Positions 51,381 through 64,000 of a DNA stretch of 64,000 nucleotides are shown in pieces (the first letter of the stretch is position 1; each line of letters starts with the position of its first letter). The DNA is from Aphis gossypii (taxonomy: Eukaryota; Arthropoda; Insecta; Hemiptera; Aphididae). The stretch is from positions 43,190,351 to 43,254,350 of the forward strand of contig NC_065533.1 in the NCBI RefSeq assembly GCF_020184175.1, given 5' to 3'. The notes below the pieces were generated by a model, which worked only from the letters and a program-made list of their open reading frames with translations, had not been told where the DNA came from and ran no database searches. The translations under genes and the position numbers were made by a program.

Positions 51381-54199
51381 ACAGTACGTTAAATTAATTT
51401 ATGCCAACAATATCCTTTATATAATAATAATCGTATTATTATTTTTATTAACTTACAAATGAAATTTTCATTCTGTAGAATGATGATAGAAATAGGTTCA
51501 TAGTATAAATACATTACAATTATTCTAAGTATTATTTAATTATAATGTATATAAAAAATAATAATATACAAAACAGTGAGAAATTGAAAGTCTATACAGT
51601 CAATATCACATCAATAATAAATTATGATTAAAATTTTAATTTCTATTTTAAATGATCGATTGAATTCATCTAACAAAAAAAAAAAAAAAAAAAACTGGAA
51701 TCTAAAAAAAAATATTTGAACAAAACGAAATAAAAAATGATATACATCATTATAAAATCAATACATTACATTCACCGCTTCTCTTAGAATCTAATAATAT
51801 TGTATTATGTAAGTTAAGCTCATTGGTACTATAAACTTGTTTTGTAATATAAAACATAATATAAATTTAATTAAAATATCAAAATTTTACTTATGAAAAT
51901 TATAAATAAACTTATTATTTGAATAAAGATTATGAAAAGTTTGTTAATAATTGTTTATGATATTGTAAATACAACTTATTCATTTAAATTGTTGAATACC
52001 ATAATATTTTCCACGATATCATTATTGCAAAGTTTTAATATATGGGCTCTGAACAATTAATACTTTATAGTCATATTTAACTGTAAATATGAAAAATAAA
52101 AATAAATTCTATGTTTTTATTTTTACCTCAAATATAATTCTCAGTTAATTTTAACACTAATAATGATCATTTACCACTTTTACAACTATCAGTTTATTAT
52201 TTTTAATTTAGAAAATAATCGTAGTCATAACCATAATCTTTTTCATTTTAATGAATTTAAGTTTAGATTTAGTCAGTAGGAAGTTAAGTTTAATAATAAA
52301 TTAAAAATATTGTTATCAATTTGTTGATGGTGGTAAGTAAAATAAATCATTATTATGTATAGTGCATAGTATCATGAATAATATTGGAAAAATATTCATT
52401 CTAAAAATAAAAAAAAACATAAATAGTTACATGAGATGTACAAATTGGATTTGTTATACTGATATAGTTAAAAAAAAATACTGATAATTAAAATATAAAT
52501 GATAAAATAATTTTTTATATATATAAAAAATAATACCAAATATTATGATATTTTAGGATAATGTGTTATAAAAATTAAGAAAAAAAAAAATTTTTTTTTT
52601 AAATTAAGTGTATTTATACAAAAAAATTATAACTTACTTTTTTTTGTCAAATACAAACAATTATTAAGTATTTTAAATTTGAAAAATAATAAATGTAATT
52701 CTTTGAAAAATCAACACTTGCTATTGTAATATAATCAGGTCATGGAAACTTTATTACGATATTAGTTATACAGTGAAGTATTTTTATTTTTAGTATAGAT
52801 AAGTTTTCCGTAACTGCGGGTCCAAGAACTCGTGCAAGAAATTGTTGTATAAATAAAAAAGACAGGTTTGTTTGTATTATAGTATCTAGAATGGTTATTA
52901 ATTTATTTAAAATAACGCTTTTCTGTATGAAGATACCTATAAATAATAATTGTTATCAATTTGAGTTCTCTCGTGTTGATGGTGAATGTCGAACTGTGTC
53001 ATGTTAATTATATTGTGCGTATCGTGTATAATATTTATGAATAAGTTATAAAAAATGTTACAGTATGTATTATTATTATATTATATTATAGTTATCAATA
53101 TCTTTTATGCGTATTGACTACGTTTTTTTTAAATTGTGAGTAGATATAACTCTATAAAAATACTTGCTATCTCGTTCTATTGATATTATATATACTATAT
53201 AAGGGTAAGAATGGAAAATAAGTTTAAAGTAAATTCCTGGTTGTACCGAAGAAACTATACATAAGTTTAATGCCATGTGTTTTTTCTTGGTATACTTTTG
53301 GAGCAATAAAATACTCACTACAAAAGTTTCGTTATGACCCTTAATCAATTGTAAACTGGACACAGATATAGTACTTTGAACGAATAAAATTAGGAGTTCT
53401 CAGTAGTTTTTAAGAACATTTTCAAAAACTACAACGTATATAATGTCATTTTTAGTAATCATAAATAAAATCGTTAACATGTAGTTTGAAAAATAAAATT
53501 TTTAGAATCAAATATGTTGATTAAAACTTTTGAAATTTATATACGATTTCAAAATATATATGGAACAATAAAAATGCTCAAAGATACAAATTCACGTTGA
53601 AATTCACAACTACAATTGATAAATTATTAAAATTAAAATATAAAATTAATTCGCAACTTTTAGGGCATTGTAATGTTTATTTGAAAGTTCGCTGTTTTTT
53701 TATTAGGCGTAAATGATGAAAAATAGGAAAAAAACAATAATAATGTGCTTGACATTTTTTTTTACTGTAATTAAAATTGATTTGTATTTTATTAAAATTA
53801 TATTAATGCAACTAAATAATCACATGATTATACTTTCTAAAAATGCATACATTTTAATTGCATAATTCATAAACCATCTGAATTATTTTCAAGTGTTCTT
53901 TATATTGTAATAAAATTATGCTAATCTAAAATTAATGGAAAATACTATTTCCTGTGTCGATTCAAATGTGTTTTGTGCAGATAAATCTCGAAATTCTGAT
54001 TATCGAGTACAATAAAAGCCCCCTAAATTAAAATGAATGAATTTAACTTGCATTAATCCTCTCTTTGATTGAAGACTATCGTATTTTGTGAAAGTGTACG
54101 TTGTAGACTTTTTTACCATTGTCTTGTGTTAAATCATGATATTTAGCAAAGAATTAGGAAATACCAAAAAATCATTTATTAAATAAAAATATATTTCAA
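51381..54199. other. AT-rich non-coding DNA
   Basis: Contains an A run of about 20 at 51675-51694 and other A/T runs. No gene, RNA gene or defined element was seen. Confidence 0.55.
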
Positions 54200-54740
54200 G
54201 CGAGGTATTAAAGATATTATATATATAAAAGATATTTAATTATGAGGTAATACGTCGAGTAAGTTGGATGTGGTGATACATTTGACTGTAGCAAAAATTT
54301 AATTATGATAAGGTCATGGTTGAAAAATGACAAGAGTGAACCTCGAAGCATAGCTTTTTCTTTGTAATGGGCGTATGTGCGACTCCGATAGTGGTGCATA
54401 TTAGAGTATCTTCTTTGGCTATTAGAAAACTATGTAAGATTTTTGTGTGGCTGATTCTAAGTCTTGTGACTCAGAATGACTTAGAATTTTTTGGGTGATT
54501 CAAGAGAAAAATACTAGTGACGTATGTTTTGTTTAATTTCGTATAGTTTGATGGTATGAGAAGACCATTGATGAAGCTATGTATACGTACGTGTACATTT
54601 GTTTTTAATCAAAGCTAGAAACCTAAATCATTGTGCGAGTCGATTTTGGGCGAAGACGATTGCGTGGACGTGGTTGTAATCTTTGTTGTTTGTGGTCGGG
54701 GATCTAGATAAGTTTTATTTTGGAGAGCACATAATTTTTT
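54200..54740 (+). other. G/T-rich strand-biased stretch, possible decayed element
   Basis: The plus strand is G- and T-rich with CpGs and few homopolymers between 54240 and 54720, sharply unlike its flanks. Decayed retrotransposon ORFs elsewhere in this window show the same strand skew. No motif or domain is readable in any frame, so the nature is unresolved. Confidence 0.2.
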
Positions 54741-57700
54741 GATATACCTACCTATCAAACTTTACTTTAAGCTCTATAAATATATAATACTATACTCGTT
54801 TGCTATAATATATTTACATACCAACTTTCAGCATATAATTTATTAAGGAATCAGAAAAAAAAATATAATTTAGATTGTGAAATTAAAAGTATTAGTTTCC
54901 ATATTTTCTTAAATAATAGTTTGATAATGTTTTTACCAATATACATAAACGAGATACAAATAAAGATAGTATTATTATTAGCAGGTAATGTTAAAACTAG
55001 TTTAAATAATTTTTAAACATAACAAGTTTTTGCTATTTAAAAAAAAAAACAAAACCAACCATATTCCTTTTGAATACATTTAAAATATTAATATTAATAT
55101 ATTTAATATAGTATTAATATTTTTTACTGGAAATTCTTAAGAATCTAATAACATAATTAATGTTTTATTTTAATTCGTTCTCAAAACTAAAAATTAGCAG
55201 AACAAATAAAATATTCACTGTCAACTAAAATATATTACTTTTACTAACTATTACTATTTTTAAATGTAGGACTCAGAAATAAAAAATAATTTTCAATTTT
55301 CATTTTGAAAAGTGTACAAAATTGAAATTGATATTGTTGTCAGCTGTGTAAAAAAACTTTCTCTTTTACAGTAGAAGCGCAACAAAAAAGTTAAGACGTT
55401 GATTAGGTCTTGACAAAAATTAAAGACAGGACTTCTTCTTAAAATTATTATAACTGTCTTGGGAATAATTTATTTATTTAATAATTTACGCCTACAGTGG
55501 GCGTAATTGTAATAATACACTTTTTAAAAGTATAAATTTGATTTAACAACTTGACTATTTGAGTACAATTTGTCTGAGTTTGTTCACTTTACCAACGTCT
55601 CATTACGCAAAACAATATTTAAAATTATATTATTTGCAATAAAAAAAAAACTCACACTAATTGGTTATATTTAATATTTTAGAAGGTGTAGTATAATACA
55701 CAATCATTGTTAAAATATGATTAAAAAACTTTAAAGTATTTGAAATTGTCTTTTTTTGTTCTCTATAATTTCTAGTTGTGTTTGTGTTTTCATTGATAAG
55801 AATTGATTTTTTGAAATGTATTTAATCATAATATAGTCCTATGGCGTTATTTATTTGTTTTATATATCTGAGCAATTTTTTATAAGCTAAGTAATTCTTT
55901 ATTTTTGTTGAAAATGTAATGTCTAAAACCACATCAATAATTTATTGAATTGCTTTGTTAAACATGTATCAATATATTTATAAGAATAAGATTCCAATAA
56001 ATCGTATACAAAATTAAATTTATTATTATATCGTTTATCTAATTTAGAAAAAATTATATTATTTTACATAAATTATTGATAGTTCTAGTATTAGGTACAC
56101 AAATTACTATAAATTAAATTTTGTAAGATTAGGTTAGTCTATATTAATTAAATTTGTAATAACCTTATCAGATGTTTTATTACCGTGGTTTTGATATAAA
56201 ATATTTATGACCCATTTATGAATTAAAAAATATTTTGGATGGTTATAAAAATGTATTTATTTTTATTATTATTAGATTATATAATCCTCGACGTTTAATC
56301 ATAAGAATATTAATATTAGACGAATAATGTATTATTAAAGAGCTCAAACGTAATAATTGATTTTTTTAATCTCGAACGCGACCATTAACTATTATAAAAA
56401 TATAATATTTTATCATAGTTAATCAAAAATTATAAATCGTGTAACAATAATTGGATTTTTTGTTTACCAATTTATGTATCTCAATCAATAAACTCCAATA
56501 TTGAATAAAAATTAAATTTGTTATAAGTGCCAATACTGATCAATACAATTTTCATAGCGTTTTAATATGTTTTTATGACTTCTTATATCACACGTTCAAT
56601 TTTTAAAATTTCGTAACCTAAATAACGTAACCAATCAATGTTGTTAAACGTAATATATATACTAAATAATAAAACCCATTCCATTGAAAATATATTTTTA
56701 ATTCGTTTGTAAATAATTTGTTTATGTTTATTAATAAATATTAAATAAATAATACATTATTATATTCCAGTAGTTCAATTTTGTACGTTTTATTAAAAAT
56801 GTAGAATCATTTTTATAATAAAATATAATTACTTATAGTTTTTTTAGTAAAATTAAATGATATTATTAGTTGTATGACCTTTATAAATAAATTTGTTAAA
56901 CTTAGATATTATTTTTCACACAATTTGTCATTTTTTGTCATTATCTTAATATTAACACAGATAATTTATTGTTACTTGAATCTAATAATAGTATATCATA
57001 TTTTACTTTTACAATACCTGTTGATTTAATAGCTGTTGAATTTCGCTGTATATTTTTCGAAATTAATTTTGAAACGTAATCCAAAAAATATTTTTTTTTA
57101 TTTGAGAAGTATTGGACTTCTCAATACTATGTCTATTATCTAGAAAAACCACGTTATTTTCTTCCATCGGCTTATTTAAAATATTCAGATTTGTTTGAAA
57201 TTTTAATACGGTACGTTTTTTCATGGTCGTCATATTCTCACGCGCGCACGAGCACTACAATAAACACGAATAAAACAGTTATTAAACTTTATTACATATA
57301 TTATCACTTGAATTTTATAAAGGTTATGTCTTAGGTTACTCGAGAGATAATTTTATTTATATCTGATTTTTTGTATACTTATCTCATATGCATGTTCATT
57401 ATATATTTGTACCTGTGTGAACATAATATATATATATGTATATAGGTATAGACTAGACTAATTTATACTCATTTACTTCAAATATTTTATAATTATTTAT
57501 AAAGACCGTCTTCACATAGTATAGATTAAGTATACAAACGATAAAAATTCAGCTAAACCACTAAAATACTAGTCCATAGATATTTCCGTAGATATTTATA
57601 TAGATATATCAAACCAAAAGTCAAAAAAATTAGCTAAGTTTAAAGAGCTAATTTGGTCAAACATAATTAATAAATTAATTGATATACAGTGCACTTTGAA

Positions 57701-58440
57701 AAATAATTTATCCATCCTTTTTTTCAATTAAAATTTTAACAGTGTTGCTAAAGTCAAACTATGAATTTATTTTTTGAACACTACATGAAGACCATATAGT
57801 ATAATAACTACCTACCTTGAATAAATAATCATATTATTGTATTGTAAGATTAAGAACTTCTTGGAGTTAAAAATTTTAAATTTAAGTGGAAAGACCTAGA
57901 ATCTTCTCATGAATAAGTGGTCATTATAATTGTTTGTGCTATATTTTTTTTCTATATAGTGACATAATCTTTTACACACTGATTTGGGTATTTCTCGTTT
58001 CAGACAAAGAATACTTTATGCGGCTTGGCATAGCTAGGTTAATGATGTTGGTGTATAAGTATCTATAGTGGTTTCTTTTTTTATTTTTATTTTGTTTGAA
58101 ATCGAATGCTTTATTTGCAAACGCACGTGACAACTGAAATTGTAGCCTACAGGCTTTATATTATGATAAAATACAATATTCGCATATGCTCATTTGTCGT
58201 TGTTTTACATACTATAAACGTGTTATAAATTTTGATTATTAGAGTTATCTTTTGAAAAAATATAATAATCAACAATAGGTACTGAAAAATAACGATTTAT
58301 ATTATGGTGTGTCTAAATAGTTTATTATAATTTTATGATTAAAATTCATAAAAAAATAAATAAATAAAAATATTCATGTGTGAGATACTGAAAAAAAATA
58401 ACGTGAGTCAAATGTCAAACCACACCAGCCTATGTAGATA
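54741..58440. other. AT-rich non-coding DNA
   Basis: No gene was seen. A small perfect hairpin TTACGCC-7 bases-GGCGTAA lies at 55486-55506. A CpG run (CACGCGCGCACGAGCA) at 57240-57255 stands alone. Confidence 0.5.
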
Positions 58441-58461
58441 ATCGATAATTTTTGTCATGCA

Positions 58462-58672
58462 ATATCTTTACTTTGTCATTTCTATGAATTTGTGTGATAT
58501 GATGTCAAACTCTCATTTTAAAAACTACCCTAAATTATATATCACTAACACCCAGCCGGCAACCATATAATCTAAATTTGAATTTTTCACTTTAGTATTT
58601 TTGTATGACTTTGTATATGATGTATCAATTCCTTATTTTAAAAACTTGTTCTGAGTTAGCACTTAAAATTAG
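58462..58672 (+). repeat. Diverged tandem duplication of an ~80-bp unit
   Basis: Two segments (about 58465-58550 and 58590-58670) share the order ACTTTGTCATTT/ACTTTAGTATTT, TGTGATATGATGT/TATATGATGT, then ATTTTAAAAAC and a final ATCACT/AGCACT. They are separated by a less AT-rich spacer with CCAGCCGGCAACC. By eye they look like old tandem copies of one unit, possibly from a repeat family. Confidence 0.3.
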
Positions 58673-60109
58673 CATAGATACTTAATTCAAAAAAATATAT
58701 ATTTTTTAATTTTATGTCATTTACGTTTTTATTAAATAAATTAAATTAATTAAAAAAAAAAACTGTTCAACAACTTATAAATGACAAGATATGTTTTTTA
58801 ATATCATAATTGGTCATAAATTAATTTCAAAATATAATTATAAACATAGCTTACATTATACTATTACATGGTGACACCTTTATATACGTTGTTGGCAAAA
58901 TTAAAATAATTGTTATCATATTTTGGTGACATCACCCGTTTATTTATATATTTTAAAACTCAATTAACAGAGCTAGTAAAATTTATAGTGGACAATTTTG
59001 AACAACAAAACCATTATGACAAATGGTATACTAAAGGTTAATTCATATACCAGCAACGACAATTACTTACTTTTTAATAGTATGTTGACGTGGTCTAAAG
59101 CACTCTGAAAAGCAAAAGTTATACCGAATTTGATTCTTAGTAGTATTAAAGTTTAATTTTATGATATTTAAAGATTCAACCAGTGTAAAAATAATCAAAA
59201 TAATTTGTTTAATTTAATAATATCAGTATTCAAAACCAATTTAACACTATAAAAATGTTTTTAAATCGTTCCTCTGATATACATCTCTAATAATTAACAC
59301 ATAACAATTTATTCATTGAACTGTACAATTATACTAACACGATAGTATGTTATACACAGTACATACCATTTAATATTTTTCATTAATCACGCCCAACACA
59401 ATACCACCAGTGATAAGTTTGTGAGTTTTTTTACATTATTTTATTTCACAAATAAAACTAATTTATAATACACGGAAATATTTAAAATATCTAGTGATTA
59501 AAATTTCATTAAAAAACGTACAGAAAAAAAGTATTTTAGGATTGAGTTTTGAGAACTTAAATGGGGTAAAACTTATTACGTATTGAATAATAATAATAAA
59601 ATATATATTGAAATAATACATTTCGACCAATTAATATAAAAAATTAAAATCAATAATAAATAAAAAAACGGAATTTTTTCTGCTAACAATACAACCCATC
59701 TCTTTTTCCTCCTATTGCAAGAAAGTTGTCATAACAGACTTTTGAAAAACGAGTGATAAGTCTAAGACGTATCAAATCAACAGATCTTTAAAGTTTTGAA
59801 ATATATCTCAAGGTGTTTTCAGTTAAAATGCGTTTACCTACATAACTAACACAATTACTGTAATATCTACATTCAGGCCAAATTAGCGTAGCCACCGGTA
59901 CAACAATAGTACGAAATAATACTATTTATCAGAGACAGTGTTGGAAAATAATCAATTTTTTTCTCTTTGAACCGAGAACAATGTTTGAGGTTTTTGATTT
60001 AACGGTAAACTTACTTTTCGGAAAATATCTGTAACACCGAAAGAAAGGAAAAAATGGTGTTTTTCAATATTATATAATATAGTATTTCATTCCACGTACC
60101 TACACTATC
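58673..60109. other. AT-rich non-coding DNA
   Basis: No coding, RNA-gene or transposon signal was seen. Confidence 0.5.
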
Positions 60110-60560
60110 ACTGAACACACAATAATACATAGTATTATACAAATACCTTTATCGCATTGACCGGGCGGTGGCGATATGGTACGGCAGCCGAGATAGGTAT
60201 TATTCATTATAACAAAACAATTTATGCCGATTGTGGTGCTTGTTGTCGGTGTGTTTTCGCATAGGTATATACACGCCGCGACGGGCGTAACGGCATAATT
60301 ATTATGCACTCGTACACCGCTTATGCCGCGCCTCGCAGTGCGCCGTGTACCCGTTGATACTCGGCGACCGAGCTTTCAACAGGACATTGGTTTTTGGTAA
60401 ATTTTGTGTTCGGAGCCGCAGTAGTAGGTACACACGTCTAACTAGGTTATTAGCTCCTCACTCGTCAAACCGTACGACCCTTTTCCGCAGGTTAAATAAT
60501 ACACCGCTAAACGAACAACCACCGCTGCCGGATCGTAACTAATCACGCTCCAATTGGCAT
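60110..60560. promoter_or_regulatory. CpG-rich island, candidate promoter or first exon
   Basis: This is the second strongest CpG-rich patch after the one at 17640-18260, with peaks at 60155-60190, 60270-60370 and 60500-60545. On the minus strand an ATG opens MNNTYLGCRTISPPPGQCDK, followed by the weak donor-like GTATTT. On the plus strand a CCGCAG acceptor-like site lies at 60486-60491. Neither gives a complete exon model. It may be an alternative promoter of the gene starting at 18414 or the start of another gene. Confidence 0.3.
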
Positions 60561-63059
60561 TGTTATTCCGACGCATGTATAATACAACGATATCATAATA
60601 TCATTATTTTACAAGACCCCACTGTATCATTGGACGCACATAGAAATTCGCGAAGTTATACTATAATTATTTAAATACGGCGTATAATGCATACGACGTA
60701 GCTGGTGGAGGAGAGTGCAGGTTGTTGCCCAGCGGTAGAACGAAATTAAAGTAAATTCAACGAGATGGCAATGTTTACTTCGCGGAATACGCAATAATAT
60801 GTTTGGACGTAGGATTAAATTTATTATACATTTTATCCGTCTCAGAATTTTAAAAACACTTTTTTGAAAACGTCTATTAAATCGGTTCAAAAAATGTCAT
60901 TAGTTTGCATTATACCTATTATACTTTTCAGTATTATGTTATCATATCAATATTCAATACACTATAATAATAAGTATAGAAAATGCCGTCGTATCGAACG
61001 ACTTCGGTCCAGTGACCTGACCGTGAGCATAATATCGCATCGATCATATTATTATTATTTAAAACCAACGTTAAAAACTATCTTATAAATTTAATTTACA
61101 AAGATTTTTAAGTAAAAATATTATATAATTTTTAATAATAATCTATCCAAAGACTAAAATTAGTCCTGCCGTTTGTATAATATTTTTACGTTAAAACCAC
61201 GTACCAAGATATAATTTGTGAAATTTATTCTTAAAGAAAAAATAATGTGTCAATGTAAACGTAAAATAGTTATTTTATGTACATTTCTAGATTCTAGATT
61301 TACATTTCAAGTAAAAGTCGCTCGAGACACACATCTTAAATGCAGTTAAATTTTACACTTTATATTACCTAAGTACTAAAATTGTGAATCAGTGTCATAT
61401 TATTGTACTGTTTCACACATAATATGTTGTTGGTATATTGTATGATTTTACGTCATGGGACACAAAATATAAAATATGTCGGTCGGGTTTAAAGTGAGTT
61501 CAACTCGGTAGGTTAGTTGCATAGGTAGGTAGGTATAACGTCTATTATTCAAACGACTGCGTTAAGTACGCGTCATATTTTATATACGGTCTGCTTTTTA
61601 TCGGATTACTTCTCATCATCGTCTTGAACGCCACTGAGTCACTACGGCTAACGTTTGACATTTTTCTTGGTTTAAATATGTACTAATCGGTGCGTTTTAA
61701 ACTCATGAATATTCCCGCATATAGTCGTAAAAACAATTTGGGACATTTATAATGCAAGACAACCTAAACCGAGACGCCTTTAGACGAAGTTTCAACAATA
61801 TTTTCTGTCCTTATTAGCTCTAAAAGCTGATTACTACGTAAAGCTTTCTCAATAAACTTGAATTTTTAATATAAAATCATATTCATGTTTCAAGTTTAAC
61901 GTATGTTTAATGCACATTTTTGCCACCAACACAATCCGCTTAATGATTAAATTTTGATTTGCGGTTAAATGAAAGGAAAAAGTAATTTTATTATTAACAA
62001 TATACGTATTTATTAAATTTTTTATGAACAAAACCTTCTAGGTTTTCTCTGTACACAATTCAAAAAGTTTATGGGCCTTAATATAACCATCACTTTAACA
62101 ATCTTAATATTACTTTATAAGCTGTTTTGAAAATAATTTTGATAAGACTCTAGCATAGAATCGCAGTTAAGATTACGATGTAGAAGAAAAAAATATAGCT
62201 ACGTGTTGTATTACAATAAATTTCAACAATATGAAACGATTTTTTTTTGTTTAAGCAGTCACAAAATGTATTAAAATAAAAAGGGACATAACTTTGAAAG
62301 TTTTAATTACACTATAATGATAAAAAAACACATCGTTGATAATGTTTTTTTTTTTTTTAAATATATATATATATGCCATGAAAAATATGAAATATATTTT
62401 TATATAAAAATTTTCATTTGTTTTAATACGATAGCAATTTGAAGCAAAAAGTAATTAATGATATTGTTAATTAATTAACTAATAAACTACCCTTAAACAT
62501 TTCTTTAATATTGTTATTTTTTCTAAAATGAATATCCAAAATTAAGTTTAGTGACCAAAATAAGTCCTTGATTCACACTTTATATTTACTGTACAGTTAA
62601 AATTACATCCATTACTAGGTAATTACATACTTGATTCTAGTTCCGTGACAACGGAGGATAGTGCATATTTTTTATGACATGAACGTATTTTACAAATTTT
62701 GGGAAACAATGTTTGTGGTCACGTAGTTAGAGCACTAGCAAGTAATACACTCTTGAGTTTAACTGACATAATACAAAAATATTTTTAACTATTAGCTCAA
62801 TTCTTTAACAAAGACATCGAATGAAATGTCAATTTCACAGTTTATTATATAATATATATAATAAATTACACCAATATTATCAGTTTAAGATATAATATTA
62901 TTATCACTTAGTTCAGGCTCTTTGTGACAACTTTTACTACTTTTCATCAATCCTAAGCAGCAATATTACTTGTTGCATAATACGTATTCCTATGTAACTA
63001 TAATATTGTTTTTTTTTTTTTTGTTTTAATACTGTCATAATACCCATTTTGGATTTTCC
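60561..63059. other. AT-rich non-coding DNA
   Basis: CpG content falls off gradually to about 61000 and shows a minor rise at 61470-61640. No exon or element was identified. Confidence 0.45.
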
Positions 63060-63640
63060 TTAATTATTGTGACCCACGCTCTTCACACAATATGACTTAC
63101 CGAAACCATTATTGTTTTTATCTGTTTTTGTTTTTAACTAGGTTTAACTTGCATATAACACAATGGAATGGATCATAATCTTATAAATTGTCAATTTATA
63201 TGTTACTAAGTGCTGAGAATACTCTTGATTTAATAATTGTTTTCAAAACAATGAAGAACATTTTACTCATATTAGTCACATGTGTTCTCTCACGAATTTC
63301 TTAATAATTTTTTCCCAATTAATTTATTTTCACATCGATATACCAACACTTTCGTCTTATCTTAATGTATAGTTAGACACATCTATTTACTATCCTGTAT
63401 GAGAAAACAATTCATTATCCATAGGTATCTTTCTGATTTCGCTAACATCACAACATCGCCTTCGTGCGTCACTAATTTAATTAATTTTTGACGTTGAAAT
63501 TTGATTCTCCCTTTCCAGTATTAAGTACTTCTCTGACTACTACTTCAATCGTAATAATGAACAAAATTAGAGATACAACCTCGTGTCAGTTCTGTCTTCG
63601 CTATAAATTATTTTTACAAATGACTGTTAAACTGAGCATT
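63060..63640 (-). mobile_element. Heavily decayed LINE reverse-transcriptase fragment
   Basis: On the minus strand, short readable islands appear in the order expected for a non-LTR reverse transcriptase. HEVVSLILF...EVVVREVLNTG (63515-63585) matches the helix after the QGD motif. GDVVMLAKSERY (63425-63460) follows the catalytic YADD position. A late LKTIIKSR-like segment (about 63245-63270) precedes KIMIHSIVLYAS (63147-63182), the counterpart of the conserved KTLIRPVVLYGSETW motif. The islands lie in different frames and are broken by stops; the catalytic Asp pair is itself damaged. The copy is much older than the one at 37047. Its flanks (to about 63800 and below 63060) may also belong to it. 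The clade is uncertain. Confidence 0.6.
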
Positions 63641-63799
63641 GATATTTAGAGTTTTAGATACCTTTTCTTATCAACTTTATATGCTTTGATGAAGTACTAA
63701 ATTTTTCATTTTACTCAATCACTCGAAACCGTCTATAAAGCTGAGCAACTTCTCAATGTTTTATTCATTTATTTATTTTGTTTTTTGAAACACTGCTTA

Positions 63800-64000
63800 A
63801 TTGTAATATTTTATATTACGGGATTTATTTTTAGTATCATACGGTATTTTATAATACAATGTTGTAATAATCTGTGCAAATATACAAATAACAAATCATC
63901 ATTGGAAATTTGATTAAACCTTTTGCATGTAACTTAATTAAACTCAGATTAATCTTTCAATTTTCATTTTATGTATTAAAAAAAATATATATATATTGAT
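63800..64000. other. AT-rich non-coding DNA at the right edge
   Basis: No feature beyond A/T runs and a short TA microsatellite at the end. Confidence 0.5.

Noticed and set aside
54217..54399. 60-residue minus-strand frame beginning MHHYRSRTYAHYKEKAMLRG
   Set aside because: The start is less biased than usual but no motif is recognised and the second half is I/Y/L-rich; kept only as part of the strand-skewed stretch.
60864..61088. 74-residue plus-strand frame with a hydrophobic start (SLVCIIPIILFSIMLSY)
   Set aside because: Resembles a signal sequence but the rest is I/Y/R/K-rich, no consensus donor or start context, and AT-rich frames often look hydrophobic.

Overview
This is an AT-rich (roughly three quarters A+T), intron- and repeat-dominated stretch of an animal nuclear genome. 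Everything in it fits an aphid (Hemiptera, Aphididae): long homopolymer and (TTA)n/(TA)n tracts, frequent TAGGTA/TACCTA words, the CATTCTGAGC-type repeat I associate with aphid genomes, Jockey-like non-LTR retrotransposon debris, and spliced genes with GT-AG introns. The species is an inference, not a proof. There are no prokaryotic operons and no CRISPR array. I found no tRNA (no good A/B-box pair) and no rRNA.

Genes. The best-supported coding piece is a first coding exon on the + strand at 18414-18528. It has a good Kozak context, 38 codons encoding a signal-peptide or signal-anchor-like hydrophobic N-terminus, and a consensus GTAAGT donor in phase 1. It lies just downstream of the strongest CpG/GC-rich island of the window (about 17640-18260), which I read as its promoter and 5' UTR. 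No convincing next exon follows, so the remaining 45 kb is probably largely its first coding intron. Weaker gene traces are an exon-like segment at 14312-14385 (+), a two-exon gene remnant with a reading-frame break at 15749-16139 (+), a tiny candidate first coding exon at 4235-4247 (-) inside a modestly CpG-rich patch, and an exon-like segment behind a good acceptor at 43284-43373 (+).

Mobile elements. Two decayed reverse-transcriptase fragments of non-LTR retrotransposons lie on the - strand. One is at 37047-38098, with GVPQGG and LFADD motifs, a nonsense codon, an 11-bp tandem duplication and a TAAA-repeat tail. The other is at about 63060-63640 and is more degraded. Also present are a probable retroposon 3' end with poly(A) tail at 1-170 (-), a possible ORF1 remnant at about 11100-11400 (+), a hAT-like non-autonomous element at 49983-50225, a diverged repeat pair at 8773-8860 and 9549-9638, and several inverted repeats. 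The most elaborate inverted repeat is a 130-bp imperfect palindrome at 2834-2963.

Other patches richer in CpG than their surroundings (about 4190-4650, 30120-30960, 43050-43790, 45150-46330, 60110-60560) are the places most likely to hold promoters, enhancers or unseen short exons. The rest is AT-rich non-coding DNA. The many short open frames there are I/N/K/F/Y-rich by-products of base composition and are not annotated. No coherent novel multi-gene system is visible. What is worth a second look is the signal-peptide gene start, the gene remnants upstream of it, and the structured palindromes.
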